A stretch of 64,000 nt of DNA from Eutypa lata (lineage: Eukaryota > Ascomycota > Sordariomycetes > Xylariales > Diatrypaceae). Shown in pieces: positions 45,794-60,000 of this stretch. A program made the translations under genes and the position numbers. Location of the stretch: contig JAKULF010000004.1 in NCBI GenBank assembly GCA_022661535.1, positions 682,001 through 746,000 on the forward strand. The letters are read 5' to 3'. Each line of letters starts with the position of its first letter. Within the stretch, counting starts at the first letter, position 1. The notes under the pieces are model-generated. The model did no database searches and was not told the DNA's origin. It saw only the letters and a list, made by a program, of their open reading frames with translations.

Positions 45794-47589
45794 CTAAGAG
45801 GTATCACCACCGCCCCCAGCATCAATACCGCCCTCTCCACTCCTCTTAACCTCCCTCGGCGGATCATTCAACGCAGGCAAAGTCTCCAGCGGCTGAGCCG
45901 CCCCATCACTCGACGCCGAGTGGGTGTTCGCAGCAGCAGGGGATGCATAACAAGTAGGCGCCACCGCGTCGTCCGGCACCAGATGCGGCATCAGTGGTGG
46001 TGATGGCGAAGATACCTCTTCCTCTCCCCCCCTTATCTCTGCCGGAGGTGGTTCGATCACCGTATTGTTCTCCGTGGCGATCATGACTTTCTTCTTTGGC
46101 GGTGGTTGGGGTGGTGGTGCTACTGCGCCCGACGACGGCGCCGCCTCGTCCGTCTTAGCGCCCGGATCCTCCGCCTCAAACCCTCCTGCCACGCCGCCAC
46201 TGCCGCCTGTCGGCGCACTAGCTTCGCCACTCCCCGACGCAACGCTAGGCGCAGCACGTTCCGGTGCATGTGGCGCGTGAGGGTCTCGACTGTCTTCGTC
46301 GTGATTTTCGCTTCTGCCCAGTTCTTCTTTTTGTTCTTTTTCTTTTCCTTGTCCTGGTTTGACATCGTCCGGTCCCTGTCCCTGTCCCCGGTGATGATCA
46401 GTTCCGATATCCAGTGTCGCCCAGTCCTGTGTAGGTAGAGGCCGTGGTGGTGGTAGTGATGATGATGATGATGATGTGGGGCCCAACTTCAACTTATCCA
46501 GCAACTGGTTCGCCATCGCCTGGACCTCGTTGTCCAAATCGGCTGCCGTTGTCGGATTGCCGGTCTGGATCCGACTGCGCTGCTTGTCCGCCTCTTCCTT
46601 GCCGATGAGATCCTCCCACATGCTCTCCAGCTCCTCGCGCCAGCCGAGCGCGTCCGCGAGCTGCCGCACGCCGGAGTCGCAGTCGCCCAGGCAGAGGACG
46701 TCGTCGGGGCGGGAGCCGAGATCGCCAACGCGCTGGAGGTTGAAGAGGACGCGGGGGACGCCGTCGCGGGCGGCGAGGGGCAGGCTGGCGAAGGGCTGGA
46801 CGCTCAGGCTCGTGCCGAGGACCAGCAGCAGGTCGGCGGCGGCGGGCACGGCCTTGTTCTCGAAGAAGGCGGCGGGCAGCTGCTCGCCGAAGAACACGAT
46901 GTCGGGCTTCACGATGCCCATGCAGCCCTCGACGGGGCAGGCGGCCGGCTCCCCCTTGGCCACGTGCTCGCGCATGTCGGCGTCGGGGAACGGCGTCTTG
47001 CAGTCCACGCACCGCTGCGTCGCGAAGCTGCCGTGCGCCTCGACGATCAGGTCCGCCGGCACGCCCGCCGTCCGCTCCAGGCAGTCGATGTTCTGCGTGA
47101 AGAGCAGCCGGAGCAGGTTCTTTCTCGCCAGCAGCGCCACGAACACGTGCGAGATCGTCGGCTGGAAGTTGCCCGGGTACAGCTCCTTCGCGAGCAGGTA
47201 GAACGGGTAGGGGTTCTCCTCGAAGAAGTCGATGTCGAACACGGCCTCCGGGTGCGGGAGCTTGAGGCGCGCGAGGTTGTTGTAGAGGCCTGTGCCTGGG
47301 GAGCGGAAGTCGGGGACTAGATCGGGTGGAAAAAAAAAAAGGGTTGATGGATTAGATTCAAGATATTTCATATTGTATGAGCGAAAAGCTAGGATGGGGT
47401 TGAAGGTTGAAGGGATAGTGGGAAACATCACTTACTTCCAGCCGAGGTGGAGATTCCAGCACCGGTTAAGACGACAATGCGCTTAACTTCTCCATCATTG
47501 ATGAGCTTAGCGACAGCGTCAAGGCTGCGCTCGGATAGGGTCTCCGGTGGCGTGTCGGGATCGATCAGTTGTGAATTTTGTTGACCCAT
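45794..47589 (-). CDS. hst2: Hst2/SIRT2-type NAD-dependent protein deacetylase (two exons)
   Basis: Exon 1 (47436-47589) and exon 2 (45794-47316) join across a 119 nt intron that splits the Ile52 codon, giving 558 residues. The sirtuin core shows GAGISTSAGIPDFRSPGTGL (43-62, NAD loop), TQNIDCLERTAG (about 125-136), the catalytic His146 in EAHGSFA, and a zinc knuckle with Cys154, Cys157, Cys178 and Cys183. IVKPDIVFFGEQLP and LLLVLGTSLSVQPFASLP complete the Rossmann half. The YNNLARLKLPHPEAVFDI segment is typical of the cytosolic SIRT2/Hst2 branch. The N-terminus MGQQNS could be myristoylated. After about residue 330 a long Pro/Ser/Glu-rich tail of ~230 residues follows, longer than in yeast Hst2 and probably disordered. 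Likely substrates are acetyl-lysines in histones and cytosolic proteins (family knowledge). Confidence 0.93.
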
Positions 47590-48485
47590 CTTGCGGCTCG
47601 ACCACGAAGATGACGACCCGTTTCGATTGTCGTTACTAGCGCCTTTCTTTTGATGACGGGATCTTCTTCTGCGACCTATGTTTGCGAATTCGTGAGATGA
47701 AAGTATAAGCGTGGGTTGTTGTTGATTGAGATAAGCTTTGGTAACGTCTGTCTGTAAGTTAGGTAGTAAAGTTGGATGACCACAGGACGATATGTAGGTA
47801 TATATATATTCTCTTGAATGGGGACGCTGCGGGGACGTTCGACAGAGTTTGACTAAGACCTCACCATTCGTAAAGGAGTTAGGAAGTGACTGTGCCTTTC
47901 TTTGAGAGTGTAGCCTAGGAGATAGCCATGGTTTAAAATAGTAAACTCTCTGTGATGTTGAGATTAGGATGTATGTATGCCTAGCTCTAGTAGGCGCACT
48001 GTCGCACTTGTTACATCATCTGTAGTGGACTGATTTGAGGCTCAGCGGCTGATAGTGGGGCAGGTTTTACTTATCACGCTTATCGATAGTGAGGGTGGCA
48101 TTTAATCTCGGGTACTTTAGCCGCTGTAACCTGAATTTGATGTTTTCCCATTCGTCCTTGACTCTAACTATAGGTACTTTCTAACTAGAGGCTCATCAAG
48201 GAACCAAGCTGTATGACTAACGGGTAAGGAACCTCTGTTAAAATAGCCTTGGGATGATAACTATACAGGGAGATATCTTAATTACAGCTAGTGTTTAAGA
48301 GCGTTAGCTGCATAGACGCAACCACGCAGCATCACGCTCTGTACCTAGCCTCTAATTAGGGGTTCTACCAAAATACCTATTTTGTCTCCATCAAGCCATC
48401 ACGCCTAATCCTGATTCCCAACCACCTCGAACCCATTACCTACAGTGAACACACGACATAATTATGTAAATACTTACCTAGCAAC
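47590..48485. other. intergenic region
   Basis: This is the 5' flank of the sirtuin gene and the 3' flank of the lipoxygenase gene. A GTATATATATAT tract lies at about 47796-47808. No gene or repeat is supported. Confidence 0.45.
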
Positions 48486-51081
48486 TCAGATTAAAATACT
48501 CACAGCGTTCCAACTCGGGCTCAGAACATTATAGACAACCGTGCCATCATCGGTATCCTCCCCGTACGCCTTGAACTCGCCCTCGCTCTCCGCGAGGTCG
48601 CGGTAGAAGCGGGCGGCCGCGTCGGCGACGGCCTCGTTCCGGGTGCCCGCCTTAAACTTGTAGATCTGGTACTTGGAGGCCGCGTAGATGATCAGGGACT
48701 CCTTGTCGCCGGGCTTGAAGGACAGCAGGTACGGGACGTGCGACGCGAGGAGCCACTCGTGCGGGTGGTTCATCGGCAGCGCCGCCACGAGGTCCGGCTC
48801 CGTGTACGCCTGCAGCTGCTCCCTCGACGTCGGCGGGGCCGTGTAGAAGCACGGCGGCTTGTTCACCACGAAGGCCTGGTAGTAGTTCTGCAGGTAGTTC
48901 ACCGACGTGTGCTGCGGCGACGCGATGTGGATGCACATCGTGATGGCGTCGATGAGATCGTCGAGCGTCTGGAATTCCGGGAAGGTCTTCATGTTCGCGC
49001 CCTTGTCTTGCACCGATGCCCGCATCTCCTGGGACCAGTTCTGAACGTCCTGGTCTTGGCGTACCCGGAGGTCTGGATCCTCGCCGCAGTACCTCAGGAG
49101 TAGCATGCTCTTGACGTAACTGCGGATCTTGTACCACATGCTGAGGATGCAGCGCGCCCAGGCGTAGTTGTGGTACTTGTAGTCGTTGATCTCCTCTGGC
49201 GGAAAGCCACGACTGCGCAGATCTTCCGGGATGTAACAGCCCTTGAAATCGAAGGACTCGTACTCCGACCTGAGGAACTGGTACGCGTTGTCCTCCTTCA
49301 TAGGTATGAGGGGAGCTATGACAAAAGGCACGAGAACGCTCCGCGCTGCGGCATTGAGAGACAGCGTCTTCTGCCAATGTGGGTAGAGAAGTTGGAAGAC
49401 TTCATGATCTTGAGGTAGAGTTCGATTGGCGGCGACTATGACAGATTCTTCAACTAGGTGCGTTCGACATAGATGCACAGTGACGTTGTGCTGGGTCCAA
49501 TCGCTAACCTGGATGCAGGTTTTGGCTGGTGTGCACAGTTAGCAATAACCATGCGAGAGAGATACTGAGATCTTACCGTATCGCCATGGCCAGTCTTCCT
49601 TCTGCTTGGTGGTGTCTAGTTCACGATTGTATATGAAAACCGAATATTTGATGTTGCTGCGCCAATCGATGATGATAGCGAGGGGTTCGAGCTTGCCGTC
49701 ATCGGCTAGGTTGAACAAGCATACCGACGCTACGCCGTACCGGTAGAGAGTTTTATCCGCCTCTCCTTCCTCTTGAGCTGACTCCGTAAAGGCGCAACGG
49801 AGATCATCCGTCCCTGCGGCCTTTCGGAAATAGCTGTAGTCCTGAACATAGAGAGAATCTGGAGACTCCGCTGCTCTCCCACTGATCTTGCCCTTCATTC
49901 CGACGTCCTCGGGGTCCGTCGCCGCATCAATGAAGACTTGAATCCATTCATTAGCATGATGGATTGTCGTGGGGTTCGTGCCGGTAAAGTACTGCTGCGC
50001 GAAGCGGTCGTCCGAGTACCAATCAGGCAAGTTCCCTGGATCTAGTTAGCATGATGTGAAGCCAAATATTGAATACTAGTTGGTTCGGAGTAGGCAATTA
50101 TGCAGTTCGTGTCAGAGAATGTAGAAAAGATATAGGTAAAGTCACCCAGTCATGCGTACTATTTTCTAGTTAGTTACCCAACCCTCAAACATATTTTTGA
50201 AGTTATAGTGCCGGATGTCCAATACATACCCAATATTGGGCAAATCGAAGATATCCTTTTGATAGCACCATTTACTTGATTCCTTGTTGTTGTATGCCTC
50301 GACATCGGCCAAGGTGGTTCCTTGATCGGGTCGGCCCATACCTCCATAGGCAGTCCATGCCGCGGCCTGCCCGATCTCGGTTCCCACTTTCCCAATGAAA
50401 GTCTTGGGGATAACAGTGGGAAGTAGAGTAGTAAGTTGGGCGAGTCTTAGTTTGTTGAACAAGTCGGCTGCAGATAGCGTTGACCCTTGGGCCTTGGACA
50501 CATCGGCATTCGCAGGTTTGTTCGCTGCTAGGTTCAGGTGCGGAGGAAACCTGTCCGTGGCTGGATCCGTGAAGACGAAAAATTTCTTCTTCTGATCAAG
50601 GGTAAGAGGCGATGGGATTGTCGGCTCAAAATTGGCTGTGTCCATGAAGGATCCATACCTTAGCCAGGTCGGTCAGATCAGTGTAGTCTATTATAAGAAT
50701 GAAGGGCCACCTAGCTTACTTCCTCTCGATGAGATCGTAGATCTTCGTTAGGGCTAGCTGAGTACCGCGATATGTCCCCACGACTAGTCGGTCAGCTCGA
50801 TCCTCCGCCTGTTGCTTCGCTTTCCCTAATAGGCTTTCCGGGTTCTGGTGGAAAGCCGTGTGCTCCTCGTCGGTGAGGGTTGTCTCGAACTTCTTGGGGA
50901 GGATGTTTTCGTTGATCAGCTCGGTGACGAACACGCCCGTGTCGAAGACGGGGATGGGCACTTTCTTCACGTCGGACGGCCATTCACCCTCGCATTTCTC
51001 TTGCTCAACCCTAGCGGCTGCTGATTCCGCTACAACAGCCACACCAGGCGTCAGCACAATTGGAGCCGCAACTGCAGCCAT
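48486..51081 (-). CDS. fungal lipoxygenase (four exons)
   Basis: Exons are 50720-51081, 50183-50658, 49577-50035 and 48486-49525, giving 778 residues with phase closing. The donor after exon 2 (GTTGGG) is atypical and was chosen by phase. The start is the first ATG and no convincing signal peptide is seen. The lipoxygenase domain shows LPDWYSDDRFAQQYFTGTNP, then WTQHNVTVHLCRTHLVEES with metal ligands His450 and His455. The third and fourth ligands are His638 and Asn642 (PQHTSVNYLQNYYQAF). The chain ends in ...NAVSILI, so Ile778 supplies the C-terminal carboxylate ligand. All five metal ligands are therefore present. Such enzymes insert O2 into linoleic or similar polyunsaturated acids. Iron or manganese use and position specificity cannot be settled here. 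It is followed in the same orientation by an MFS transporter gene upstream (at higher coordinates). Confidence 0.9.
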
Positions 51082-51740
51082 GATGCTTTCGAAGGGTGAA
51101 GGGTTTCAATGGGCCTCAAAATATAGTTTTAGTTATCAAGTTAGTATGGTTCTGTGGATAGTTATAGACGGGTCTTCATCGACAGCCGAGATTCTGTTGT
51201 CCGTAATAGTTTGCTAAGTGACACAAATAATGCTACCTTTGGGAACCCCGCCTCTTCGTATGTAGATAAGGTGTTGAACCAACAGATGCACCTCCCTCCT
51301 ACTTATTAAGTTTACAGTTTGATGCTTCCTAAAGTGATTAGGTGTAAGCAGTTACTGCCCACTTCCCACCTCCTACTTACAAGTACCATATCACTGGGAG
51401 TAGTTTCAAGCCGTTTTTACTTTTATTAAAAGACCATTCCGATGGTCTCGACTTTTACTTGAAGCAGCTCAGTTTTGCAATAGACACCAAATAAGGCAAA
51501 TAGAAGGTCCGATGCCTCACGTACGCATGAAAATGCGAAGATTCTAATATGATGTGCCTAAATATGGATTCACGATTCATCCTGACACCTTTAGAGTGTG
51601 CAAGCGGTGCTGTCCCTGTTAAACAAGAACGCAATATAGGCGTCCTAATATGAGTAGGAATGCATGGGGCTACGGCGGTAGTCTGTAAGACTAAAGCCCA
51701 TTCACTCTCCTATGAGAATTTCCCGTAAATTTAGTTGAAT
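51082..51740. promoter_or_regulatory. lipoxygenase promoter region / MFS 3' flank
   Basis: 659 bp between the MFS stop and the lipoxygenase start, both genes on the minus strand. It must hold the lipoxygenase promoter. I see no convincing TATA box or operator. Confidence 0.4.
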
Positions 51741-53461
51741 CTACCGAAGATTTCCGTCATCGCCTTCCATTCCAAGCTTTTCTTCCTCTCGTTTTCGTCG
51801 CCATCTTGGTCCCCAGTGCATTTCTGCATAAATGAGCGCTAGAAGCGCAATGCATATGAACCCGAGAATGGTGTATGTCCAGCCATATCCTAACCTTCCG
51901 GTTGCCCGATCAATAAGTGCTACAAGCATAGCAGCTAAGGAGCACCGAACGAGATTCGTCTTGGTAAGTTAGGATATAATTCCTTAAGTGGACTGATAGT
52001 GCGGGGAGGGGCGATGGGCTTACACAAGCAATAACACCCGAACTCTGATCTTTGATGAGATCTATCATTAGGGTCATGGTGGAATTTAGAATAGCGATAG
52101 AAGTATATCCCACTAGTTCGAGTGTTAGGAACATTTACTCAGGCATAGTAGGGATGGTTGAACTTACGTATTACTTGAAGAACCAACGGCCCGGCAATTG
52201 ATGTCTGAAGCTGGATGCACCAGCCCCAGCCGATGACACTGCCGACGAACACTACCAAGAGAACTGGAATCATTCGAAGTCGAGCGTACTCGATAGGGAA
52301 CTTAGCATCACTCTTGTCGTCCTCTTCCTCTGCACTTAGGGAGGCATTCGCTTGCCGTTTTTGCTTGATGCGAGCATAGTCGTAGTCCAAGAGTTTCCCG
52401 TTGATGGTGGACCCGAGCATCATGCCGACACCGGTGGAGAGGTAGCATATGCCAAGTAGTGTCTCGGAGAGATAGGGGTATGTTGCCGCGAAAGAGGAAG
52501 AGATCGTCGAGGTGATCGTGTAGTTAACAGCATACACAATTCCAGTATAGGTTAAGGTAAGTATGATGTCCGGGTGAACTAGAAGCCGAAATGGATTGAT
52601 GCTTGGCCGATTCATCACCCGATTGCTGCTAGGCACGATTGCAACACTGACTATGGGGAAGTTTTTCTTGCCAACGACAGGGATAAGTGGCTTGTAAATG
52701 AACTTATCGGGTCTCAGACTCCCATTGCCAACCAACGACCTCATCGTCTCAGGTAAGAACAAAAGGATCATGGCAAAGCAAGCGCAAGAGAAGATAACGA
52801 GAAACCAAAAGATACTCCTCCATCCAAGGTTCTCAGACAGAACGCCTCCAATCGCCGGGCCGAGACAAGGAGCCAGCATAGGCCCGAGGTTAAACATGCC
52901 GAAGAAACCACCACGCTCCTCGCCGGTAGCAATATCCCCAATAACACCGGATCCAAGCGCGATGGTGCTCGCGCAGCCCCCAGCCTGCAACGCCCGCAGT
53001 AGGAGTAGTAGCCAAAACGCCGAAGATGGACAGAGCGCCAGGCCGAGGCTGGACGCGATCAGGATCAGCAGACATAGGAGGAACAGCGGCCTCCGCCCGT
53101 AACGATCGGAGAGCGGACCCCAGAGCATTGGTGAGCACCCCTGCATTGCCAGGTAGACGGTCACCGTCAGGTTAACGTCTTCGACCGGCCTCCCGAACAC
53201 GACCGAGAGGGTGGGAATAGCCGGGAAGTAGATGTTGGCCGGGAGCGGGCTGAACAAGCCCGCTACTCCCACCATTCCTACAAGCAGCCATTTCTCTTTC
53301 CGGGTGAAGATGCTAAACGGGGCAGGTGATGTCGATGGAGGTGATAAAATTCCAGAAGCCGGGGTGTCGTTTAGCGGATCTAAGATTTTAGACGAGACGG
53401 CCTGTTTCTCAACCTCGCCCTGAACATTGGACAGGTTACTCTCCGCATCGTTGGATACCAT
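51741..53461 (-). CDS. MFS transporter, DHA1 (multidrug/quinidine-resistance-like) family (three exons)
   Basis: Exons are 52168-53461, 52024-52112 and 51741-51959, giving 533 residues with phase closing. A cytosolic N-terminus of about 55 residues leads into twelve predicted membrane segments. MFS motif A is GPLSDRYGRRPLFL between segments 2 and 3. The motif C-like region is LGPAIGGVLSENLGWRSIFWF around segments 5-6. A long central loop follows, with a further loop LLDYDYARIKQKRQANASLSAEEEDD. The last segments run from LGYTSIAIL through NLVRCSLAAMLVALI and YGWTYTILGFICIALLALIYA to a basic tail. The length and the CACPSS-like variable loops fit proton-coupled exporters of the DHA1 family. Substrate is unknown. 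Because it sits beside a lipoxygenase and a Zn2Cys6 regulator, export of an oxylipin or related metabolite is a reasonable inference. Confidence 0.9.
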
Positions 53462-53859
53462 CGCAAGCTGGTGAAAGAAACTGAAAAGAACTAGAAACTG
53501 AAGTCACTCCTCGCCATTGAAATGTTTTCACTCTGAAGGTCGTCCACGGTCTATGCAGGCCGGTAAGTTCCCGGCAACTGGGGATGCATAGTAGACGACC
53601 ATTAACTTAGTGGATCACAATCAATGAACCACCGCTACTAGGTCACCCATAACTATAGCCCTATTCAATGGGAAAACATACATAGGTAAGTCCCCCTGCA
53701 TCATGAAGAGTGGATTATCACTCCTCGACCACTTACTTAGTAACTCATACATGAATATGCCGGCCATACATGTGTAGGAAGTAGATAAGAATTCATCCCT
53801 GGTTTGCTGGGGTGTGGAGAGAATCTAGGTATAACTAAGGGGGTCTTGTCCTTAAATTA
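53462..53859. promoter_or_regulatory. MFS promoter flank left of the AT-rich element
   Basis: 398 bp of normal-composition DNA between the MFS start and the left end of the inverted-repeat element. The matching right flank (62713-62949) leads directly to the Zn2Cys6 start. Together they may once have formed one divergent promoter. Confidence 0.45.
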
Positions 53860-54050
53860 CCTTAGCGGGAGTGCTAGGCGGCTTACAAGGCTTGCGCAGG
53901 GCTTGTGGGTTAGCAAGTCACGCTTCGTTTGTAAAGTATAAATAGGTGCCAACCTTTGTGCGAGGATACCAAGCCTTGTTGAGACGCTAACCTTTGCTGG
54001 GACGCCAAGCCTTGTGAAATAAGCCTTATAACGACCGTTGTAATGATTCA
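53860..54050 (+). repeat. left terminal and subterminal repeats of the AT-rich element
   Basis: The terminal inverted repeat occupies about the first 45 bp. It is followed by repeated AAGGCTTG, CCAAGCCTTGT and CTAACCTTTG motifs alternating with GACGC/GAGGA spacers, before the sequence turns into the AT-only core. Confidence 0.7.
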
Positions 54051-57000
54051 TTAGATATTTATCGGGTTATGCTATAAAGCACTAGATATTATTATAGAGC
54101 ATAATTATTAAATGCCCGTAAAATACGTTAAATTTACGTGTATTAATTATTAAAATTGTTAAAAGTTATAATATTATAATGTTATTATATTTATTATAAT
54201 ATTATAATTTATAAATTATATTTTTAACATTATTTATTATTATTTTTTTTTATTATTATTATTTTTTAATTTATTATTTTTAATTTTAACGATAATATAA
54301 AAGAATTATTTATTATTTCGAAACTTTTATAACTTTATTTTTCCTTTATATTATTTAATAAAAACTTATATTAAAAGTTAATTTAATTATACGTATTAAC
54401 TTTTTATATTTAATAAAGATATTATTATATTTATATTTTAATTTTTAAAATTAAAGTATAAAAATTAAAATGTTAAAAATTATATATAAGTAATTATTAA
54501 ATATTACGTATATATTTTTAATGTAAAAATTATATATATTATTAATAATTATATACTTTTTTATATATAATTTTAAAGCTTATATATAATCGAATATATA
54601 AAATAATATTAATTTTTATAATTTATTATTTTTTTTAAATAAAAGTTATTTTATAAGTTAATATTTTAATTTCGAATATTTATTTAAAATTATAAAATCG
54701 TTATAAATATACTTAAAGTTATTTAATTTATTAATTAACTTAAATAATAATGTTATCGTTAACTTTAACGACGTAAAGTTTATTAAATTAAATCGCGTTA
54801 ATATTAACGAAAATAAACGAATTATAATAATATCGTATTTTACGTAAGCGTAAAAAATCGTTTATTTTATCGAAAACCTTTATTAATATTAAAATAATAA
54901 AAATATATTACTTATCGTTTAATTCGTAAATAAAAATATAATTAATTAAGTTTATATTATCGTTATAATAATAAATGTATTATTTTCGTATAAAAATATA
55001 ATAATGGAAATTTTTAAAACGATATAATTAATTTATAACTTTAATAAAACGAAATAATATATTAATTTAAGTTTATTATTAAAATTTAACTTTATTAATA
55101 ATTAATAAGTTATAACTTAAATTATATCGAAAATATACGAATAATTTAAAATATAATTAAGTAATTTCGAAATAATTTTAAATTTCGAATATTTTAAATA
55201 AAAGTAAAATATATTTAATATTATTATTAAAAAAAGTTTATTTAAATTTCGTATTTTATTTTATATATTGCGTATATTATACGTAATGTTATAAATAATA
55301 TAACTTAAAAGCTTTTAAATTATAAAAATAAATTTTTTTTTTTTTAATAAATATATTAAAATACATTAAATTATTAATAAATTTAAATTTTTATTATTAT
55401 AATTAAGCTTATTATTATAACTTTTTAATTATTTTTATTTTTTTTTAAATAAAAAATAAATTTATTATTTAATAAAAGATTATAATAAAGCAAGTTATTA
55501 TCGTAAATATTTACGTTATAAATTCATATATATTAATTCGAAATCGAAAAATTTATTAATAATTAATTAATAAAATATTATTTATTTATTCGTAAATTTA
55601 AACTTATTAAAGTATTAAAAACGATTCGAAAAAATATATATCGTTAATTAATTATATTTCTTAATATACGTTTAACGTAATGTTATTTTAAAATTATTTA
55701 ATATATTAACGTATTAAATAAATAACGTTAAATTATCGTTAATTAAATAAATAACGTTTATTATATTAACTTAATTAATAATAATAATTCGACGATAAAA
55801 AGCATCTTCGTTAATATTAACGTTTATTTTAAAGTTTAATTTATTTTTAAACGTTATGTTTTAACAATTAATTCGTAATAAAATCGAATCGAATAACGTA
55901 AAGCATTTATCGTAAAAGTTATTTATTTAAGTAATAAGCTTTAAGTTACGATTAATAAAAGCTTTACGTAAAAGAAAACGCGTCGTAATTTATATATTAA
56001 CTTTTTTTAAAAAAAGCTTTTTAATATTAAAATAATTCGTTTCGTATACTTTTTTCTTAAATTAATTAATATATTATAATTAATAAATAAAAAAAATATT
56101 AAAGAAAAAAGTTAATTTATTAATATTAATTTTTATTTAATAATACGTTAACGTTAATTAATAATATATATTTTTTTACGATAATAAAAAAGTAAATATT
56201 AATATAAACGTTAAATTTCGTTATATTATATATATATTAAATTATACGTTTAAAAACAACTTTTTATAATTATTTAATAAACGAAATTAATATATTAACG
56301 TATAAAATAAACGATAATAATATTTAACTTATAAAAAATATATTATTTTAAAGTTTTTAACTTTAACTTTAACTTTTATTTACACTTTATATATGCTTTT
56401 AAACATTACGATTACGATTATAATTACGATTATTATTAATAATTAAAGTATTAAAATAATTATAAATACGAAGATTATTAATAATAACTTATAACGCGAA
56501 GTTATAAAGTTATTAAAACGTATTACGAATAACTCGAATTATATTTATAAAATTAATTTAATTTTTCGTAAAAACATTTATATTTATTAAAACGTTATTT
56601 AACTTTATTAACTTTATAAATAATTATACGATAAAATTAACGATATTTTAATCGTTATTTTATAATTGTTTTTATATTTTAATTAAAAAATTAAAATAAA
56701 TAAAATAAAGCTTAAATTAAAATCGAAATAAAGTTAAAATAATAACTAATTAACGAATATAATCGAATAATAAATAACTTTTTAAATAATAAATAAAAAA
56801 TTAAAATCGTTTTTAATTCGATAAAAAAGGTTATATTTAAAATATTCGTATATATATTTATTTATTAACTTTAATTAATATATCGTTTATTAATAAAGTA
56901 TATATAAGTTTCGTTATACTTTAATATTTAAAATAAATTAAATTTAAAAAGCATAATAAAATAAAATTAAAAGTAAAATTAATTATTAATAATATTAATT

Positions 57001-60000
57001 TAATCTTTTTAAAACTTTATTAAATTATATATATTTTAATATTTATATTTATTTTTTTATTATTTATTTTTTTACGTATTTTTAAAACTTAATAATAATA
57101 ACGTTTATAAATTACGATATTAAAGTTTAAAACGTTATTAAAGTTATTAAATTTTATCGTTTATTATTTAATATAATAAAATCGATAAAATTTATACGTT
57201 TTAAAATTACGAAAATTAAAGTTTTTGTTTTATTATAATATATTTTTAATATAATATAACGGTAATATATATATTATTACTTTTTTATTTTTAATAATTA
57301 TTTTAATATCGTTATTAATAACTTTTAAAGATTATAAAGCGTAAATAACATTATTAAAGTTTAAGTTATAAAAACTTAATATAATTAAAAAGATATTAAT
57401 AAGTCGATAACGATTTTCGTTAAAAAGCTTAATTAAAATAATATATATATTAATAAAAAAGCAATAAAAGTTACGATAAATATTAAATTTATTAATAAAG
57501 ATTAATATAAAACAAAACATTACGTTAACTTCGTTTTATTTAAAAAATATATTACGATTATAAATTTAAATTTTTATTTTTATTTAAATAAAATGTATAT
57601 AATAAAGAAAAAATACGCCGTATTAATCGATGATTTTACGAATAAATATTAATTTTTTATTCGATTAAAGGTAATAAATATATTTAAAGTAATTTTTTTT
57701 CTTTTTAAAACCGAATTTTATAATAAAATTTAAATTTTTTATATTTTTTTTTTATTAATAGTTATAAATAATAATGTTATTATTAAATATATAAAGAATA
57801 TATATTTTCGAAATGAAATTTATTTTAAAATTTAAAATTAATTCGTTATCGTTTTAAAAAAAATTAATCTTTTAATCGTTTAACGTTATAAATAAATAAT
57901 TAAAATATATATCGTAAAGTCGTTTATAAATCGAATTAAAAGCTTTTTAAATTTATAAAGCGATTTTTTTAAGCTTTTTAATATAATGTTTATTACGATA
58001 ATCGCGATTTATTTTATAAATACGATTTAAATGTATTATAAATATATCGTTTAAGGTTATAATATAATAAATATAACTTATATTTATATATCGATATAAT
58101 ATAATATTAAAAAAAAGAATAATATTTACTTTATAGTTTTTTGCATTATATATATAAAAGAATTTTTTAAATATAATACGCGTAAATAAAGCTTAATTAT
58201 AAAAATAATAAAGTTTCGTTAAATCGTTTACGAAAAACGTTAAATTAATATATATTTTTTCTTTCGTTATATTAAAAAATAAAAAAGTTATAAATAAGTT
58301 AATAAAATCGATAACGTAAAAGTTAAATATAATAATAATTTAATTAAATTTTTTACATTATTTTATTTTTTAAAAAGCTTTTTTTATAAAAAGCTTTTTA
58401 ACGATAAAAAGCACTTTAACTTTACGTATATTTAATAATAAAAAACGCTTCGATATATAAACTTTTAAAATTATTAATTAATTAAGTAAATTTTAAATAA
58501 CGATAAAAAGTTTATTATTTTATTAATTTTATTCGATTCGAATTAATAATAATATCTTTTAAAGCGTAATATATTTAGTTTTATTAATGCCGAAAATATA
58601 AGTATATATATTAAAAGTAAGTTTAAATTTAAAAAAGTTTAAAAATTAATTTTAATAATAAAGTTATAATTTTAAAAAGTTATTATTAATAAGTTATTAA
58701 AAATTAATAACTTAAATAAAAAAGGCTTTATTAATTATAAAAGCTTTAATATTAATATAAAAAGGTTAATTTTACTTTTTATTAAATATTATAATAATAA
58801 TAAAAAATTAAAGTTTATTATTAATTTTATTATAATTATATATTATATTAAGTTTTTATTAATCGAAATTAATAAATAAAAGATTACGATTTATAACTTT
58901 AACGATATTTAAGTTAAAATTTTTAAAATTAATAATATTTAAATTAATATTATTAAATAATATATTATTTATATTTTAAAAAAAAATGTTTTTATTTTTA
59001 ATTTCGTTATTAAAATCGTTAATTTAAATTTTAATAAAATTATTTTAAAAGTTATCGTTATTAATGTTTATAAAGTTATTTATTTACTTTTTAATATTAT
59101 TATTATCGTTATTATTATTAAAAAGCTTATTAAAAGGGATTTTTAATACGTTAATTTTTTAATAACGGCGTTTTTATTTTTATTAACGAACTTAACGATA
59201 TAAACGACGTAATAAGTTAATGTTTAATTTTTATTTATTAAATTAAATCGAATTACGTTTTTTCGATATAATTATAATATATTATGCGAATTAACGATAT
59301 TTTAAGTTAATTTATAATAATTAATTTAAAAATAAATTAATTTTAAAAAAAAAGAAATTAATTTTATTAATAAAAAAACATTAAAATAAAATTTATAAAT
59401 AATTAAATTAAAATTATAATAAAAATAATAAAAGGAAATTTTTTTATAATTAACTTTAAACGAAAATTTTAAGCATTTATTAAGTAAATTTTTAATTTAA
59501 TTTTATTATATATTTATTAAAATATAAAAGAAATATTAATTAATGCTTTTTAAATTTAAAAGTAATTACTTTAATCGTTTAATTAATACTTTTCGAGTTT
59601 TATTATTTAAAAGATTTAGATTTTTTAAAAATATTAAAATAATATAATAATAATATAACTTTTTAATTTAAAAAAATTAATATATAATTAATTTAAAAAT
59701 TTATAAATAAAAAATATATATTTTTAAATATATTTATTCGTAAAAGAAAAAAAATATAAAATAAGTTAATATTTAAATATTTACTTTTTTAAATTAATTT
59801 ATACATTATATATTATATATTACGCATTTAAACTTTATAATTTAAAATTTTTACTTTTATTTATTTTTTTTTTATTTTTTTTTTTTTTATTATTTAATTT
59901 TTTTATTAATTTTAAACTTTTTTATTAAATTTTTAATATCGTTATATTATTATAAATAATTATATCTTTCTTTAATATTAAATAATTCGTTTTCGAATTT

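Noticed and set aside
46476..47320. Long plus-strand and alternative-frame open frames over the sirtuin
   Set aside because: The minus-strand frame carries every sirtuin motif; the others are Arg/Ala-rich shadows.
48652..49418. Open frames overlapping the lipoxygenase last exon
   Set aside because: The metal-ligand-bearing frame is the real one; the overlaps have low-complexity Arg/His-rich composition.
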